Below, piece after piece: positions 43,061 to 52,794 of a DNA stretch of 64,000 nt. How positions within the stretch are numbered: the stretch's first letter is position 1; each line of letters begins with the position of its first letter. A program made the translations under genes and the position numbers. The stretch is taken from assembly GCF_023715225.1 (NCBI RefSeq), contig NZ_JAMBNS010000001.1, positions 682,001 to 746,000 of the forward strand, read 5' to 3'. The notes beneath the pieces were generated by a model. That model worked only from the letters and a program-made list of their open reading frames with translations. It did no database searches and was not told the origin of the DNA. This stretch comes from Robertmurraya korlensis. GTDB taxonomy: Bacteria; Bacillota; Bacilli; Bacillales; Cytobacillaceae.

Positions 43061-44422
43061 ATGGCTAAATATGATCTTTTAATACGTAATGGTTTGGTCG
43101 TATTTTCAGATGAAGTAACTCAAACAGATATAGCAGTAAAAGATGGTATCATTGTAAAACTGGAGGCCGGAATGGTCGCAACTGCACTAGATGAACGCGA
43201 TGCAACCGGTATGTATATTTTTCCCGGTGTGATTGATGTACATGTTCATTTTAGTGAACCTGGAAGGGAACAGTGGGAAGGGTTTGAGACAGGCTCAAAA
43301 ATGATGGCTGCCGGAGGATGTACGACCTTTTTTGACATGCCTTTAAATGGAATACCGTCAACTATTAATGATAGGGCCTTACTTGAAAAGGCGGAAATTG
43401 GAAAAAGGAAGTCTGTTGTTGATTTTGCCTTGTGGGGTGGGTTAGTCCCTAATCATGAAAAAGATATAAAAGGACTAGCGGAAAATGGAGCTATAGGCTT
43501 TAAAGCCTTTCTATCAGAAACGGGAAATGATGAATTCGATCGGGCCGATGATGATACATTATTAAATGGGATGAAGGAAATTGTTTCACTTGGTAAGATT
43601 TTGGCGTTACATGCTGAAAGTGCTCCGATTACTAACTGGCTGAAGAAGGAAAAACAGCAAAAAGGTTTAGTAAGCCCAGACGATTACCTGGAATCACGTC
43701 CAATCATCGCAGAAGCAGAGGCAGTTGATCGGGCCTTAGCCTATGCAAAGCTGACTGGATGTGCCTTACATTTTGTTCATATTAGTAGTGAAGCTGCGAT
43801 CATAAAGATTGAAGCAGCTAAACTAGATGGGATGGATATAACGGTAGAGACATGTCCACACTATTTATTATTTTCACATCAGGATCTTGTGGAGAAGGGG
43901 CCAGTTGCTAAATGTGCTCCACCATTAAGGGAGAAGAAAGAACAAGAAAGACTCCTTCAATTGTTAATAGATGGAAAGTTTGATATGATCTCTTCTGACC
44001 ATTCCCCATGTCCCTATTCTATGAAAGACCCATCTGTGTATAATTTGTTTGAAGCATGGGGTGGCATTAGCGGTGGGCAATTTACATTATTATCAATGAT
44101 TGAGTTAGCACTCAATCATAATATTCCTTTTACACGGGTGGCAGAATGGACATCAGAAGCACCTGCCAAACGATTTCACCTTCAGTCAAAAGGCAGAATC
44201 CAAGTAGGAATGGATGCCGACTTTGCAATGGTATCAATGAAAGAATTTAAAGTAACAGAGGATAATTTCTTCGCCAAGCATAAACAAAGTCTTTACTTAG
44301 GTCATATCTTTCCGTGTCAAGTAACAGCAACATTCAATAGAGGGAAGTTAATTTATGATAATGGGGTTTTTATTGAGATTGGTAGCTTTGGAAAGTGGCT
44401 GCATGAAAGTGATATTAGTTAG
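43061..44422 (+). CDS. pucH: Allantoinase (PucH/AllB)
   Basis: 453 residues, cyclic amidohydrolase. Metal ligands: DVHVHFSEPGREQWEGF (HxH), carboxylated Lys in IGFKAFLS, His in LALHAES and HFVHISS, and Asp in SSDHSPCP. The GREQWEGFETGSKMMAAGG string is typical of allantoinase rather than dihydroorotase or hydantoinase. It opens the allantoin ring to allantoate. ATG 43061; last gene of the operon, closed by a strong terminator. Confidence 0.94.
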   Translation: MAKYDLLIRNGLVVFSDEVTQTDIAVKDGIIVKLEAGMVATALDERDATGMYIFPGVIDVHVHFSEPGREQWEGFETGSKMMAAGGCTTFFDMPLNGIPSTINDRALLEKAEIGKRKSVVDFALWGGLVPNHEKDIKGLAENGAIGFKAFLSETGNDEFDRADDDTLLNGMKEIVSLGKILALHAESAPITNWLKKEKQQKGLVSPDDYLESRPIIAEAEAVDRALAYAKLTGCALHFVHISSEAAIIKIEAAKLDGMDITVETCPHYLLFSHQDLVEKGPVAKCAPPLREKKEQERLLQLLIDGKFDMISSDHSPCPYSMKDPSVYNLFEAWGGISGGQFTLLSMIELALNHNIPFTRVAEWTSEAPAKRFHLQSKGRIQVGMDADFAMVSMKEFKVTEDNFFAKHKQSLYLGHIFPCQVTATFNRGKLIYDNGVFIEIGSFGKWLHESDIS

Positions 44423-44436
44423 TAAAATTATTTTAC

Positions 44437-44472
44437 AAAAAAGCAAAGGAGAAAATCCTTTGCTTTTTTTGT
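44437..44472 (+). terminator. Intrinsic terminator after pucFGH operon
   Basis: Fourteen-base stem AAAAAAGCAAAGGA / TCCTTTGCTTTTTT with loop GAAAA. Confidence 0.92.
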
Positions 44473-44592
44473 TCACCAAATCTTAAGCCTTACGATCAAA
44501 TATTGTGGTAAAATAGTATACTGTTCTAGTTTTAGAAAAGTGAAATCACATATGTATGAGGTTGATTTCTTTTTAATAAAGTAGGTGAATTT

Positions 44593-46752
44593 GTGAGTAA
44601 AGTGATTATTGCTGAAAAGCCATCTGTTGCTAAAAATATTGCAGATGCATTGAAAATTAAAGGCAGACAAGATGGATATTACGAAGGTAATGGATATATT
44701 ATTACATGGGCGTTTGGACACCTTATGCAGCTTTACGATGCAAAGGATTATGATGAAAAAATGGCTAGATGGAATATGGAAAACTTCCCTTTTATTCCTC
44801 CTAATTTTCGGTACAAAGTAAAAAGTGATCCAAGAAATAAAGAGAAGGAAGATTTGGGTGCAAGAAAGCAACTAAAAATTATCTACAATCTAATCAAACG
44901 AAATGATGTAGAAATGGTTATATCTGCTTGCGACTATGACCGAGAAGGTCAAATTATCGGGGATACGATTATTTATAATCTAAAAACACAAAAGCAAGTG
45001 TACAGATTGTTACTAAATGAATGGACACCTGATGAAGTGTTAAAAGGGCTTCAACAAATGAAACCTAATACAGAGATGAAGCCTCTTCAAGATGCTGGGA
45101 TCGGTCGTCAATGGGCTGATTGGGTAATCGGGATTAATTTGACTTCGGTTGCGACATTAAAGTTCCAAAAGGGGAAGGGAAAGGCACTTAATATTGGAAG
45201 AGTTCTTTTGCCAACCTTAAAAATTATTTATGATCGTGATCGAGCAATAGAAAATTTTAAACCGGAAGAATACTTCAAATTGGCTGCTACCTTTAAAACG
45301 CAAGCTGGGGAAGAGTATGAAGGTACTTATGTTGAAAACGAAGAAGATAAGTTTTCGAATAAAGAGGACTTAGATAAAGTTCAGCAAGCTTTGGAGGATC
45401 CGTCAGCAACCATTGCAGATAAACAAGTGGAGCGGAAGAGAGAGTATCCACCCTATTTATTCAATCTCTCTAATTTACAGGGGTTTATTACAAGTAAATT
45501 TAAAGGCTGGACATCAGATAAAGTCTTAAAAGTTGCCCAGTCATTGTATGAGAAAAAATATATTACGTACCCTAGAACCGCGAGTGTCGTGTTAGAGGAA
45601 AGCATTGTTGGAAAAACAGCAAAGGTTTTAGAAAATATAACAAAAGGTCTTCCATATGAGAATGAAGTCAAGTTTTCGAAGCTAAAGAGAGTGTTTGATA
45701 ATTCAAAGGTTGAAAGCCATAGCGCGATTATTCCAACCTATTTACTCCCTAAATCGCTAACAAAAGATGAAGAAATTGTGTACCAGTCTATAAAAAATCG
45801 TTTAATCATGCAATTTATGCCGGTTGCTGAACATGAAGAAACCAAGATCATGACAAAAATGAATAACCCTGAAATCAAAGGTCTGTTTGTATCAAAAGGA
45901 CGGGTCCAGCTGGTTGAAGGGTGGAGAAAGGTGGAAAAAATTGAATCGAAAGATAATCTTTTGCCACTTGTAAAAGTTTATGATCTGGTAGAGATGGTTG
46001 ATCAAAAGCTTACTTCACATGCTACAAAACCACCAAAGCACCATACGGAAAAGACATTGCTTAAAGTAATGGAGACTTGTGGAAAAGGACAGGGCGATGA
46101 AGAAAGTGAAGAAATGATGGCTGCTATTTTAAGTGGTTATAGCATTGGTACTCCAGCTACAAGGGCTGAAACCATTAAGAAGCTTAAGGATATCGGATAC
46201 ATTGAGACGCAAAATAAGAGCCTGATTTGTTCCGAACTTGGTAAAAATCTAGTTGAGACTTTCCCAGTCAAAGAATTGTTTGACTTAGAATTTACAGGCC
46301 GTTTAGAAAAAACATTATCAGATATAGAAAAACAAAAGTTTACGAAAGAAAACTTCTTAAATTTAATATTTGATTTTACAACCAGTGCTGTTAACACCAT
46401 TAAAAATGAAAAAGATATTATTATTAATGAAGTGACTTATGAAAAGAAATCAGTTGACGCATTAGGAAAATGCCCTGCTTGTAATCAGGGAAGTATTATA
46501 GAGGGACAAAAAGGTTTTGGTTGTAATAACTGGAAAAATGGCTGTAAATTTGTTATTTGGAAAAATGATAAATTCTTGGCTGCTCTAAAGAAAAAGCCGT
46601 CAAAAACGATGGTGAAAATGCTATTGAAGAATGGGACGGCAACGGTAAAAGGTTTAACGAGTAAAAAAGGAAATAAATTTGATGCAAATCTACGCTATGA
46701 AAAAAATCCTGACAATGAGTACTATAGTTGGAAGATGGAATTTTTGAAGTAA
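44593..46752 (+). CDS. topB: DNA topoisomerase III
   Basis: 719 residues (B. subtilis TopB 727). TOPRIM motif VIIAEKPSVAKNIADAL and CDYDREGQIIGD supply the acidic residues; the catalytic tyrosine is in KYITYPRTAS. SIGTPATRAETIKKL and a C-terminal zinc-ribbon-like part (CPACNQGS, GCNNWKNGCKF) also fit. It is a type IA enzyme that relaxes and decatenates DNA. GTG 44593 follows GTAGGTGA. Monocistronic. Confidence 0.95.
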   Translation: MSKVIIAEKPSVAKNIADALKIKGRQDGYYEGNGYIITWAFGHLMQLYDAKDYDEKMARWNMENFPFIPPNFRYKVKSDPRNKEKEDLGARKQLKIIYNLIKRNDVEMVISACDYDREGQIIGDTIIYNLKTQKQVYRLLLNEWTPDEVLKGLQQMKPNTEMKPLQDAGIGRQWADWVIGINLTSVATLKFQKGKGKALNIGRVLLPTLKIIYDRDRAIENFKPEEYFKLAATFKTQAGEEYEGTYVENEEDKFSNKEDLDKVQQALEDPSATIADKQVERKREYPPYLFNLSNLQGFITSKFKGWTSDKVLKVAQSLYEKKYITYPRTASVVLEESIVGKTAKVLENITKGLPYENEVKFSKLKRVFDNSKVESHSAIIPTYLLPKSLTKDEEIVYQSIKNRLIMQFMPVAEHEETKIMTKMNNPEIKGLFVSKGRVQLVEGWRKVEKIESKDNLLPLVKVYDLVEMVDQKLTSHATKPPKHHTEKTLLKVMETCGKGQGDEESEEMMAAILSGYSIGTPATRAETIKKLKDIGYIETQNKSLICSELGKNLVETFPVKELFDLEFTGRLEKTLSDIEKQKFTKENFLNLIFDFTTSAVNTIKNEKDIIINEVTYEKKSVDALGKCPACNQGSIIEGQKGFGCNNWKNGCKFVIWKNDKFLAALKKKPSKTMVKMLLKNGTATVKGLTSKKGNKFDANLRYEKNPDNEYYSWKMEFLK

Positions 46753-46842
46753 GAGTGGTTGATTGGAAGGGAATTCCCTTGTCTCCATTTTTTAACTATA
46801 GTAAACTTTTAATATTGATGATGCACGCGGGAGGGTCAATGG

Positions 46843-47268
46843 ATGCCAACACCGAGTATGGAAGATTATATTGAACAGATATACAATTTAATTGAAGAAA
46901 AAGGCTATGCAAGAGTTTCGGACATTGCGGAAGGTTTATCTGTTCATCCCTCTTCAGTTACGAAAATGGTTCAAAAGCTAGATCGAGATGAGTACTTAGT
47001 GTACGAAAAATATAGAGGGCTTGTACTAACTCCAAAAGGTAAAAAAATAGGTAAAAGGCTCGTTTATCGTCATGAGCTACTGGAACAGCTTCTGCGAACA
47101 ATTGGTGTAAAAGAAGAAAATATTTATGATGACGTGGAAGGAATTGAGCATCACTTAAGCTGGGATGCGATTGATCGGATAGGTGACCTTGTCCAATTTT
47201 TCGAAGAGGACGAAAGTCGAATGGAAGCATTAAGAGAAATTCAGAAGAAAAATGAAGAAGAAAACTAA
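46843..47268 (+). CDS. mntR: MntR manganese-responsive DtxR-family repressor
   Basis: 141 residues. Winged helix-turn-helix at about 5-70. All six metal ligands known for B. subtilis MntR are present: Asp8, Glu11, His77, Glu99, Glu102 and His103. It represses Mn(II) uptake and activates efflux when Mn is bound. No SH3-like third domain, as expected. ATG 46843 after GGGAGGG. Monocistronic, convergent with metA. Confidence 0.95.
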   Translation: MPTPSMEDYIEQIYNLIEEKGYARVSDIAEGLSVHPSSVTKMVQKLDRDEYLVYEKYRGLVLTPKGKKIGKRLVYRHELLEQLLRTIGVKEENIYDDVEGIEHHLSWDAIDRIGDLVQFFEEDESRMEALREIQKKNEEEN

Positions 47269-47300
47269 GAAGGAGAGTGCAAAGGCACTCTCCTTCTTCT
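47267..47300. terminator. Bidirectional terminator between mntR and metA
   Basis: Fourteen-base perfect stem AAGAAGGAGAGTGC / GCACTCTCCTTCTT with loop AAAG. Confidence 0.9.
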
Positions 47301-47301
47301 A

Positions 47302-48210
47302 TTATTCCCATTCATATGGTGTCTGCTGATACACAAAGTAGTTAAGCCAATTTGAAAATAATAAATGGGCGTGGGAACGCCAACGATTTGCTGGATTTTT
47401 TTTTGGGTCATTGTTAGGAAAATAATTTTCCGGAACATGGATATCTAATCCCTTTTTTTGATCTCTAGAGTATTCTTCAGATAGGGTTGTCGATTCATAT
47501 TCTAAATGTCCCGTAATCATGATTTGTTTGCCCTCATCAGCACTAATGATAAATGGGCCTGCTTCCTCTGAACTCGATAACAATCTGAGTGAAGGATGGT
47601 TCATGATTTCCTTAACTTCCACATCTGTGTATCTAGAGTGAGGAGCGAGATACTCATCATCAAATCCCCTTAATAATAAATCGACAGGATCATGCACGCG
47701 GTGAGTAAAAATGCCGTAACATTTTCTTGATAGTTCAAACTTTCCAATACCGAAATGGTGGTACAATGCCGCTTGTGCCCCCCAACAAATATGTAAGGTT
47801 GAAGTGACATTCGTTTTTGACCAGTCCATGATCATCTTTAACTCTTCCCAATAATCAACTTCTTCAAAGGATAATAGTTCTACTGGTGCTCCTGTGATAA
47901 TCAGTCCATCATACTTGCGATGCTTAATCTCAGAGAATGATGTGTAAAATTGGTCAAGATGTAATTGGCTCGTATTTTTTGCTTGATGAGTAACAGTTTG
48001 TAAAAACGAAATATTAACTTGTAGAGGGGTATTCCCTAGAAGTCTAAGTAACTGAGCCTCTGTTTTTTGCTTTTCTGGCATTAAGTTCAGGATGAGAATA
48101 TTTAACGGACGAATGTCCTGGTGGTTCGCTCTCTCGTCGTCCATAATAAAGATATTTTCAGATTCGAGTATTTCTCGAGCCGGTAAAAGCTTCGGAATTT
48201 TGATTGGCAA
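47302..48210 (-). CDS. metA: Homoserine O-acyltransferase (MetA, acetyl-type)
   Basis: 302 residues. The catalytic Cys142 is in [13 protein letters not shown], and GITH-like FTHRV and the EYDST-like EYESTTLS follow. Residue 111 is Glu (GAPVE); in this family Glu111 goes with acetyl-CoA and Gly111 with succinyl-CoA, so the enzyme is probably homoserine O-acetyltransferase despite the MetA fold. First committed step of methionine synthesis. TTG 48210 follows AAAGGGG. No S-box is visible in the short upstream region. Confidence 0.93.
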   Translation of the reverse strand: MPIKIPKLLPAREILESENIFIMDDERANHQDIRPLNILILNLMPEKQKTEAQLLRLLGNTPLQVNISFLQTVTHQAKNTSQLHLDQFYTSFSEIKHRKYDGLIITGAPVELLSFEEVDYWEELKMIMDWSKTNVTSTLHICWGAQAALYHHFGIGKFELSRKCYGIFTHRVHDPVDLLLRGFDDEYLAPHSRYTDVEVKEIMNHPSLRLLSSSEEAGPFIISADEGKQIMITGHLEYESTTLSEEYSRDQKKGLDIHVPENYFPNNDPKKNPANRWRSHAHLLFSNWLNYFVYQQTPYEWE

Positions 48211-48249
48211 TGAATTTCAACCCCTTTATTCAATATTCAGGCTATTTAT

Positions 48250-48277
48250 ATTATATACTGGATTTTTTTAGTATCAA
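48250..48277 (-). promoter_or_regulatory. Promoter of metA
   Basis: Minus strand TTGATA (48277-48272), 16-base spacer, TATAAT (48255-48250), about 40 bases before the TTG start. The short leader leaves no room for a SAM riboswitch. Confidence 0.7.
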
Positions 48278-48374
48278 CAATAATGATCAAAGAAGTTAAA
48301 AAAAGAGTGGATACAGGAACATTCGCAAATGGTACAATATACATTGAAAAAATACGGGCATGGAGGTAACATCA

Positions 48375-50063
48375 TTGAACATCAAGGTTAGCGTAAAAAG
48401 TGATATTGAAATTGCACAATCTGCAGAAATGAAACCGATCATTCAAATTGCTGAAAAAATTGGATTAACAGATGATGACCTCGAGTTATATGGGAAGTAT
48501 AAGGCAAAACTTTCATCTGACACATTAAGTAAAATCCAAGGAAATCCAAATGGTAAAATCATTCTTGTAACAGCAATTAATCCGACTCCCGCAGGGGAAG
48601 GGAAGTCTACTGTAACTGTTGGATTAGGAGATGCTTTTTCTCAACTTGGAAAAAAGGTAATGATTGCTATGAGAGAACCATCCTTAGGGCCAACGATGGG
48701 AGTTAAGGGTGGAGCCGCTGGTGGTGGATATTCTCAAGTACTGCCGATGGACGAAATAAATTTACATTTTACAGGCGACCTACATGCCATTACGACGGCA
48801 AATAATGCATTAGCTGCATTAATTGACAATCATATCCAACAAGGAAACGAACTACAAATCGATCAACGTAGAATTGTTTGGAAGAGAGCACTCGATTTAA
48901 ATGACCGTGCTTTAAGAAATGTAATTATTGGGTTAGGCGGGCCGATGCAGGGGGTACCTCGTGAGGATGGCTTTGATATTACAGTCGCCTCCGAAATAAT
49001 GGCTGTACTTTGCTTAGCGAAAGACTTAAAGGATTTAAAGCGAAGACTATCTGAGATGGTAGTAGCTTACAATATAAACAAACAACCGGTAACTGTTTCG
49101 CATCTTGGTGTAGAGGGTGCTCTAGCGCTCATATTAAAAGATGCGGTCAAACCAAATCTTGTACAGACGATTGAGCATACTCCTGCGCTCGTCCATGGTG
49201 GACCATTCGCCAACATTGCCCATGGCTGTAACTCTGTCATTGCTACTACAGCAGCGTCTAAGCTTGCTGATTTCGTTATTACAGAGGCTGGATTTGGTGC
49301 TGATTTAGGAGCAGAAAAGTTTTTACATATTAAAGCAAGAAACGGGGATGTATTACCGGAGGCGGTTGTTGTTGTAGCTACGATTAGAGCCCTGAAGATG
49401 CATGGCGGTGTTGGAAAGCAGGATCTTAATAATGAAAATATTGAAGCTTTAATTGCTGGTCTTGATAACTTGAAAAAACATGTACAAACGATCAGAAGCT
49501 TCGGATTACCTGTCGTTGTTGCCATAAATAAATTTATTTCTGATACCAATCTTGAAGTGGACACCTTATTAGAATTGTGTGAAAAGGAAGGGGTACAAGT
49601 TGCCTTAACCGAAGTATGGGAAAAGGGTGGAAAAGGTGGTATTGCTCTTGCAGAAAAACTGTTAAAAGCCATTGAAGGTCATAATGAAGAATATGCTCCT
49701 TTATATAATGTAAGTGACTCAATTGAAGAGAAGATCCGTTCAATTGTTCAAAAGGTGTATGGGGGCAAGGATGTTGAGTTTTCATCAAAGGCGAAAAAGC
49801 AAATAAAGGACTTTGAGCAATATGGATGGGACGGCCTTCCAATTTGTATGGCCAAAACTCAATATTCCCTTTCAGATGACCCGAGTAAACTTGGTAGACC
49901 AACCGATTTTACTGTTGTAGTTAGAGAATTAAAACCTTCGATTGGTGCTGGTTTCCTTGTTGCTTTAACAGGGGATGTGATGACGATGCCAGGTTTACCG
50001 AAGCAACCTGCTGCTCTAAAAATGGATGTTGATGATAAAGGCAATGCAATAGGATTATTCTAA
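48375..50063 (+). CDS. fhs: Formate-tetrahydrofolate ligase
   Basis: 562 residues from TTG 48375; the earlier ATG at 48360 contains the GGAGG ribosome site itself. ATP-binding loop [14 protein letters not shown], then [21 protein letters not shown] (first 20 residues diagnostic), and [10 protein letters not shown] at the C terminus. It makes 10-formyl-THF from formate and ATP. It is not universal in Bacillus. An unknown 171-residue gene follows. Confidence 0.95.
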   Translation: MNIKVSVKSDIEIAQSAEMKPIIQIAEKIGLTDDDLELYGKYKAKLSSDTLSKIQGNPNGKIILVTAINPTPAGEGKSTVTVGLGDAFSQLGKKVMIAMREPSLGPTMGVKGGAAGGGYSQVLPMDEINLHFTGDLHAITTANNALAALIDNHIQQGNELQIDQRRIVWKRALDLNDRALRNVIIGLGGPMQGVPREDGFDITVASEIMAVLCLAKDLKDLKRRLSEMVVAYNINKQPVTVSHLGVEGALALILKDAVKPNLVQTIEHTPALVHGGPFANIAHGCNSVIATTAASKLADFVITEAGFGADLGAEKFLHIKARNGDVLPEAVVVVATIRALKMHGGVGKQDLNNENIEALIAGLDNLKKHVQTIRSFGLPVVVAINKFISDTNLEVDTLLELCEKEGVQVALTEVWEKGGKGGIALAEKLLKAIEGHNEEYAPLYNVSDSIEEKIRSIVQKVYGGKDVEFSSKAKKQIKDFEQYGWDGLPICMAKTQYSLSDDPSKLGRPTDFTVVVRELKPSIGAGFLVALTGDVMTMPGLPKQPAALKMDVDDKGNAIGLF

Positions 50064-50092
50064 TCGAATGATGATGGGTGAGGTATTTCTCC

Positions 50093-50608
50093 ATGTTTGA
50101 TCCTACGGCTTTTGATAATATAAAGTTTGTTTTAGAAGGTGCTCTTTATGATCTAGATTTAGATGGTCAAATATGCGTCATGGATCGGAACGACATGATA
50201 AATGTAGCAAAACTATCACGACAGTTAGAAATGACCATTAAGAAGAATAGGAATAGTAAGAGTAGCTGTACAGTTGTTTTACGGGCAGATATAACGAATT
50301 TAGCTGCAGAGTTACATCCAAAATTACAATCTGAAAAGGAAGCGGGCTGCCATATTAAAATGGTGTTCTTAATCCCAGAGCAACGTTCTTTTAATATGAA
50401 AATTTTAGAAGATCTTCAATCCATTTGGGGTAACGACAGAGAGTATCATTGTAAGATCATCTCTGACCCGCTTCAAGACCAGTCCCCCAATAAAATAGAG
50501 ATAGAAGTTATTTTTAAAAGACTTATTTACGAGGAGCAAATAGAGGATCTAACGGTGCTTGCAGATGTTATATTACAATCCTTAGATAAACTTGAACTAG
50601 ATGGGTAA
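50093..50608 (+). CDS. Unknown protein downstream of fhs (171 aa)
   Basis: 171 residues from ATG 50093, set by GGGTGAGG (a GTG at 50078 lies inside that site). Soluble alpha/beta protein: FDNIKFVLEGALYDLDLDG at the N terminus, RQLEMTIKKNR, HIKMVFLIPEQ and a helical C terminus ending LDKLELDG. I do not recognise the family. It lies 29 bases after fhs and 19 before the peroxidase gene, so it is probably co-transcribed with both. Confidence 0.78.
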   Translation: MFDPTAFDNIKFVLEGALYDLDLDGQICVMDRNDMINVAKLSRQLEMTIKKNRNSKSSCTVVLRADITNLAAELHPKLQSEKEAGCHIKMVFLIPEQRSFNMKILEDLQSIWGNDREYHCKIISDPLQDQSPNKIEIEVIFKRLIYEEQIEDLTVLADVILQSLDKLELDG

Positions 50609-50627
50609 CAATAGGAGGAGTTAAGGG

Positions 50628-51104
50628 ATGACGGTATATCAGTTTGAAGCGAAGAAAATTAATGGCCAAACAATTTCTCTTTCAGAATATAAGGGAGACG
50701 TTCTATTAATTGTAAACACAGCTAGTAATTGTGGGTTTACCTCACAATACAAAGAACTTCAAGAGCTTTATGAACAGTATAAAGAAAAAGGATTTACTGT
50801 GTTAGGCTTTCCGTGTAATCAATTTATGAATCAAGAGCCTGGTACCGAGTCTGATATCCAGTCTTTTTGTGAAATGAATTTTGGAGTAACGTTTCCATTG
50901 TTTTCGAAGGTGGATGTTAATGGGAAAAATGCTCACCCTCTTTTTCAATTTTTAACGGAAGAGGCACCAGGAGTACTAGGGATGAAGGCTGTTAAATGGA
51001 ATTTCACTAAGTTTTTAGTTAACCGTTCGGGCGAGGTAGTGGAAAGATATGCCCCTAATACGAACCCAATAGAAATATCAGAAGATATTGAAAAGCTGAT
51101 TTAA
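50628..51104 (+). CDS. bsaA: Glutathione peroxidase-family thiol peroxidase (BsaA)
   Basis: 158 residues. Peroxidatic Cys35 in VNTASNCGFTSQY, partner motif LGFPCNQFMNQEPG, and the Trp-Asn pair in VKWNFTKFLV. Cys replaces selenocysteine, so in Bacillus it probably uses thioredoxin or another thiol. B. subtilis bsaA lies near metA and ypgQR, as here. ATG 50628 after AGGAGG. Confidence 0.92.
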   Translation: MTVYQFEAKKINGQTISLSEYKGDVLLIVNTASNCGFTSQYKELQELYEQYKEKGFTVLGFPCNQFMNQEPGTESDIQSFCEMNFGVTFPLFSKVDVNGKNAHPLFQFLTEEAPGVLGMKAVKWNFTKFLVNRSGEVVERYAPNTNPIEISEDIEKLI

Positions 51105-51109
51105 TTTGA

Positions 51110-51136
51110 AACCCTTGCAAATAGCAAGGGTTCTTA
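51110..51136 (+). terminator. Intrinsic terminator after bsaA
   Basis: Nine-base stem AACCCTTGC / GCAAGGGTT with loop AAATA; the T tail is short (CTTAATT). Confidence 0.65.
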
Positions 51137-51212
51137 ATTAGATGTAATTTTCTGAATTATCTTTACATAATTAATAATTATTAATACTATAAAGTTTATA
51201 GGGGGGATTAAA

Positions 51213-52058
51213 ATGAAGAAAATTGCATGGGTAACGGATAGTACCGCTTGCTTAGATGAAGAACTAACCAAACATCCTGACGTATACATTGTACCAATGA
51301 CGATTGTTTTAGATGAAAAGGAATATAAGGATGGTATAGATTTAACAGCAGAAGAGCTCTATGAGAAATTGAAACATCTTCAAGTTCCGCCAAAAACATC
51401 ACAACCATCTGTAGGTGAGTTTGTATCATTGTTTGAGAAGCTAGAAGGAGAGTATGATCACGTGTTCTCTGTTCTCGTATCAGCTAAATTAAGCGGTACG
51501 GTCTCTTCGAGTGTTCAGGCGGCCGAAATGGTGAAAATACCGGTTACAACCATCGATTCAAAGATACTTTCTTATCCTCTTTCTCGAATGATAAAGAAAG
51601 GAATGGAATGGACGGAAGCTGGTAATTCCGTTGAAGAGCTAAACCAAAAGTTATGTGAGCTTGCCAATACGAACGAGACATTTGTATTAATCGGAAGTTT
51701 GGAACAATTACACAGAAGTGGAAGGATGAACGGATTATCCTTTTTCCTAGGCAGCATGCTAAATATTAAACCGATCATTTCCATTGAAGACGGCGTATTA
51801 CAGGCAAAAGAGAAAATTAGAAGTGAAAGCAAAGGAATGGAGAAAATCATCTCTTATCTTCAAGCTTCCATTGAGAATTATGATACAAAGGAAGCCTATA
51901 TTTTATACGGACTTCATGATAAGGAAGCAAGAAAATGGCATGATGAATTGTGTGAACGTTTCCCTGATGTGACATTTGGGATATATCCTTTAGGTGCAAC
52001 GATCGGTGTCCATGCAGGCGAAAATACTATCGGAATTAGCTGGTTTAATAGACTGTAA
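51213..52058 (+). CDS. DegV family fatty-acid-binding protein (FakB-like)
   Basis: 281 residues. VTDSTACLDEE at the N terminus, VPMTIVLDEKEYKDGID, TSQPSVGEF and SAKLSGTVSSSVQAAE are DegV hallmarks, with HRSGRMNG later. DegV/FakB proteins carry a fatty acid that the kinase FakA phosphorylates. ATG 51213 follows GGGGGGAT. A second DegV gene begins at the end of this window. Monocistronic. Confidence 0.93.
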   Translation: MKKIAWVTDSTACLDEELTKHPDVYIVPMTIVLDEKEYKDGIDLTAEELYEKLKHLQVPPKTSQPSVGEFVSLFEKLEGEYDHVFSVLVSAKLSGTVSSSVQAAEMVKIPVTTIDSKILSYPLSRMIKKGMEWTEAGNSVEELNQKLCELANTNETFVLIGSLEQLHRSGRMNGLSFFLGSMLNIKPIISIEDGVLQAKEKIRSESKGMEKIISYLQASIENYDTKEAYILYGLHDKEARKWHDELCERFPDVTFGIYPLGATIGVHAGENTIGISWFNRL

Positions 52059-52059
52059 A

Positions 52060-52097
52060 GGGAGTGCGTCCTTTGTGCACTTCCTTTTCTTTTTCGA
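52060..52097 (+). terminator. Intrinsic terminator after degV-family gene
   Basis: Eight-pair stem GGGAGTGC / GCACTTCC (one G-U), then TTTTCTTTTTC. Confidence 0.78.
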
Positions 52098-52146
52098 AAA
52101 AAAGAAGTTCATGGTAGAATATGAGTGGAAAGAATGAGGTGTTCTA

Positions 52147-52794
52147 ATGAAGCAAGTAATAGCCAAGACAGAAGAGTTTGTCAAACGAGAAATGTACGCA
52201 GATTCAACTGGTCATGATTGGTTTCATATTGATAGAGTACGGAATATGGCTTTGCAAATTCATGAAAAGGAAAAGGTGGGAGATCCTTTCATTATTGAGT
52301 TAGCTGCTCTACTTCATGATATTTCTGACGAAAAACTACATATCTCGAAGGAAGAGGGAGAAAAGAAGCTTACTTCCTTTTTAAGTCAGTTACCTTTAGA
52401 TGAATGGAAGAAAAACCATATTAAAGAAATCATTGAAACCATTTCATTTAAAGGTGGAAATAATCGAAACATCACTACCATTGAAGCTGCCATCGTCCAA
52501 GATGCTGATCGCTTAGATGCGATCGGTGCGATAGGGATAGCCAGGGCATTTGCTTATGGAGGGAAAAAAGGTCAACCCATTTATGATCCGACAATTACTG
52601 TCCGATCAAGCATGACAAACGAAGAGTACCGCAAAGGCCATTCTTCCTCTATTAATCATTTTTATGAAAAATTACTAAAGCTAAAAGAAAAAATGAATAC
52701 AAAATCAGGAAGTGAAATAGCTGAGAGACGTCATGCATATATGGAAGATTTCTTACATGAATTTTACAATGATTGGAATGGAAAACGTCAATGA
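52147..52794 (+). CDS. ypgQ: YpgQ, HD-domain phosphohydrolase
   Basis: 215 residues. HD motif residues: HDWFHIDRV, LLHDISDEK (the His-Asp pair) and VQDADRLDAIGAIG. In B. subtilis YpgQ is a Mn-dependent pyrophosphohydrolase on nucleoside triphosphates. ATG 52147. The last codon overlaps the ATG of yfmR (ATGA). Confidence 0.92.
   Translation: MKQVIAKTEEFVKREMYADSTGHDWFHIDRVRNMALQIHEKEKVGDPFIIELAALLHDISDEKLHISKEEGEKKLTSFLSQLPLDEWKKNHIKEIIETISFKGGNNRNITTIEAAIVQDADRLDAIGAIGIARAFAYGGKKGQPIYDPTITVRSSMTNEEYRKGHSSSINHFYEKLLKLKEKMNTKSGSEIAERRHAYMEDFLHEFYNDWNGKRQ

Noticed and set aside
48211-48374. SAM or folate riboswitch for metA or fhs
   Set aside because: No conserved S-box or THF-riboswitch blocks were seen in the ~160-base divergent region.
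49067-49672. 201-codon minus-strand ORF inside fhs
   Set aside because: It is antisense to a clear formate-THF ligase and has no family signature or ribosome site.
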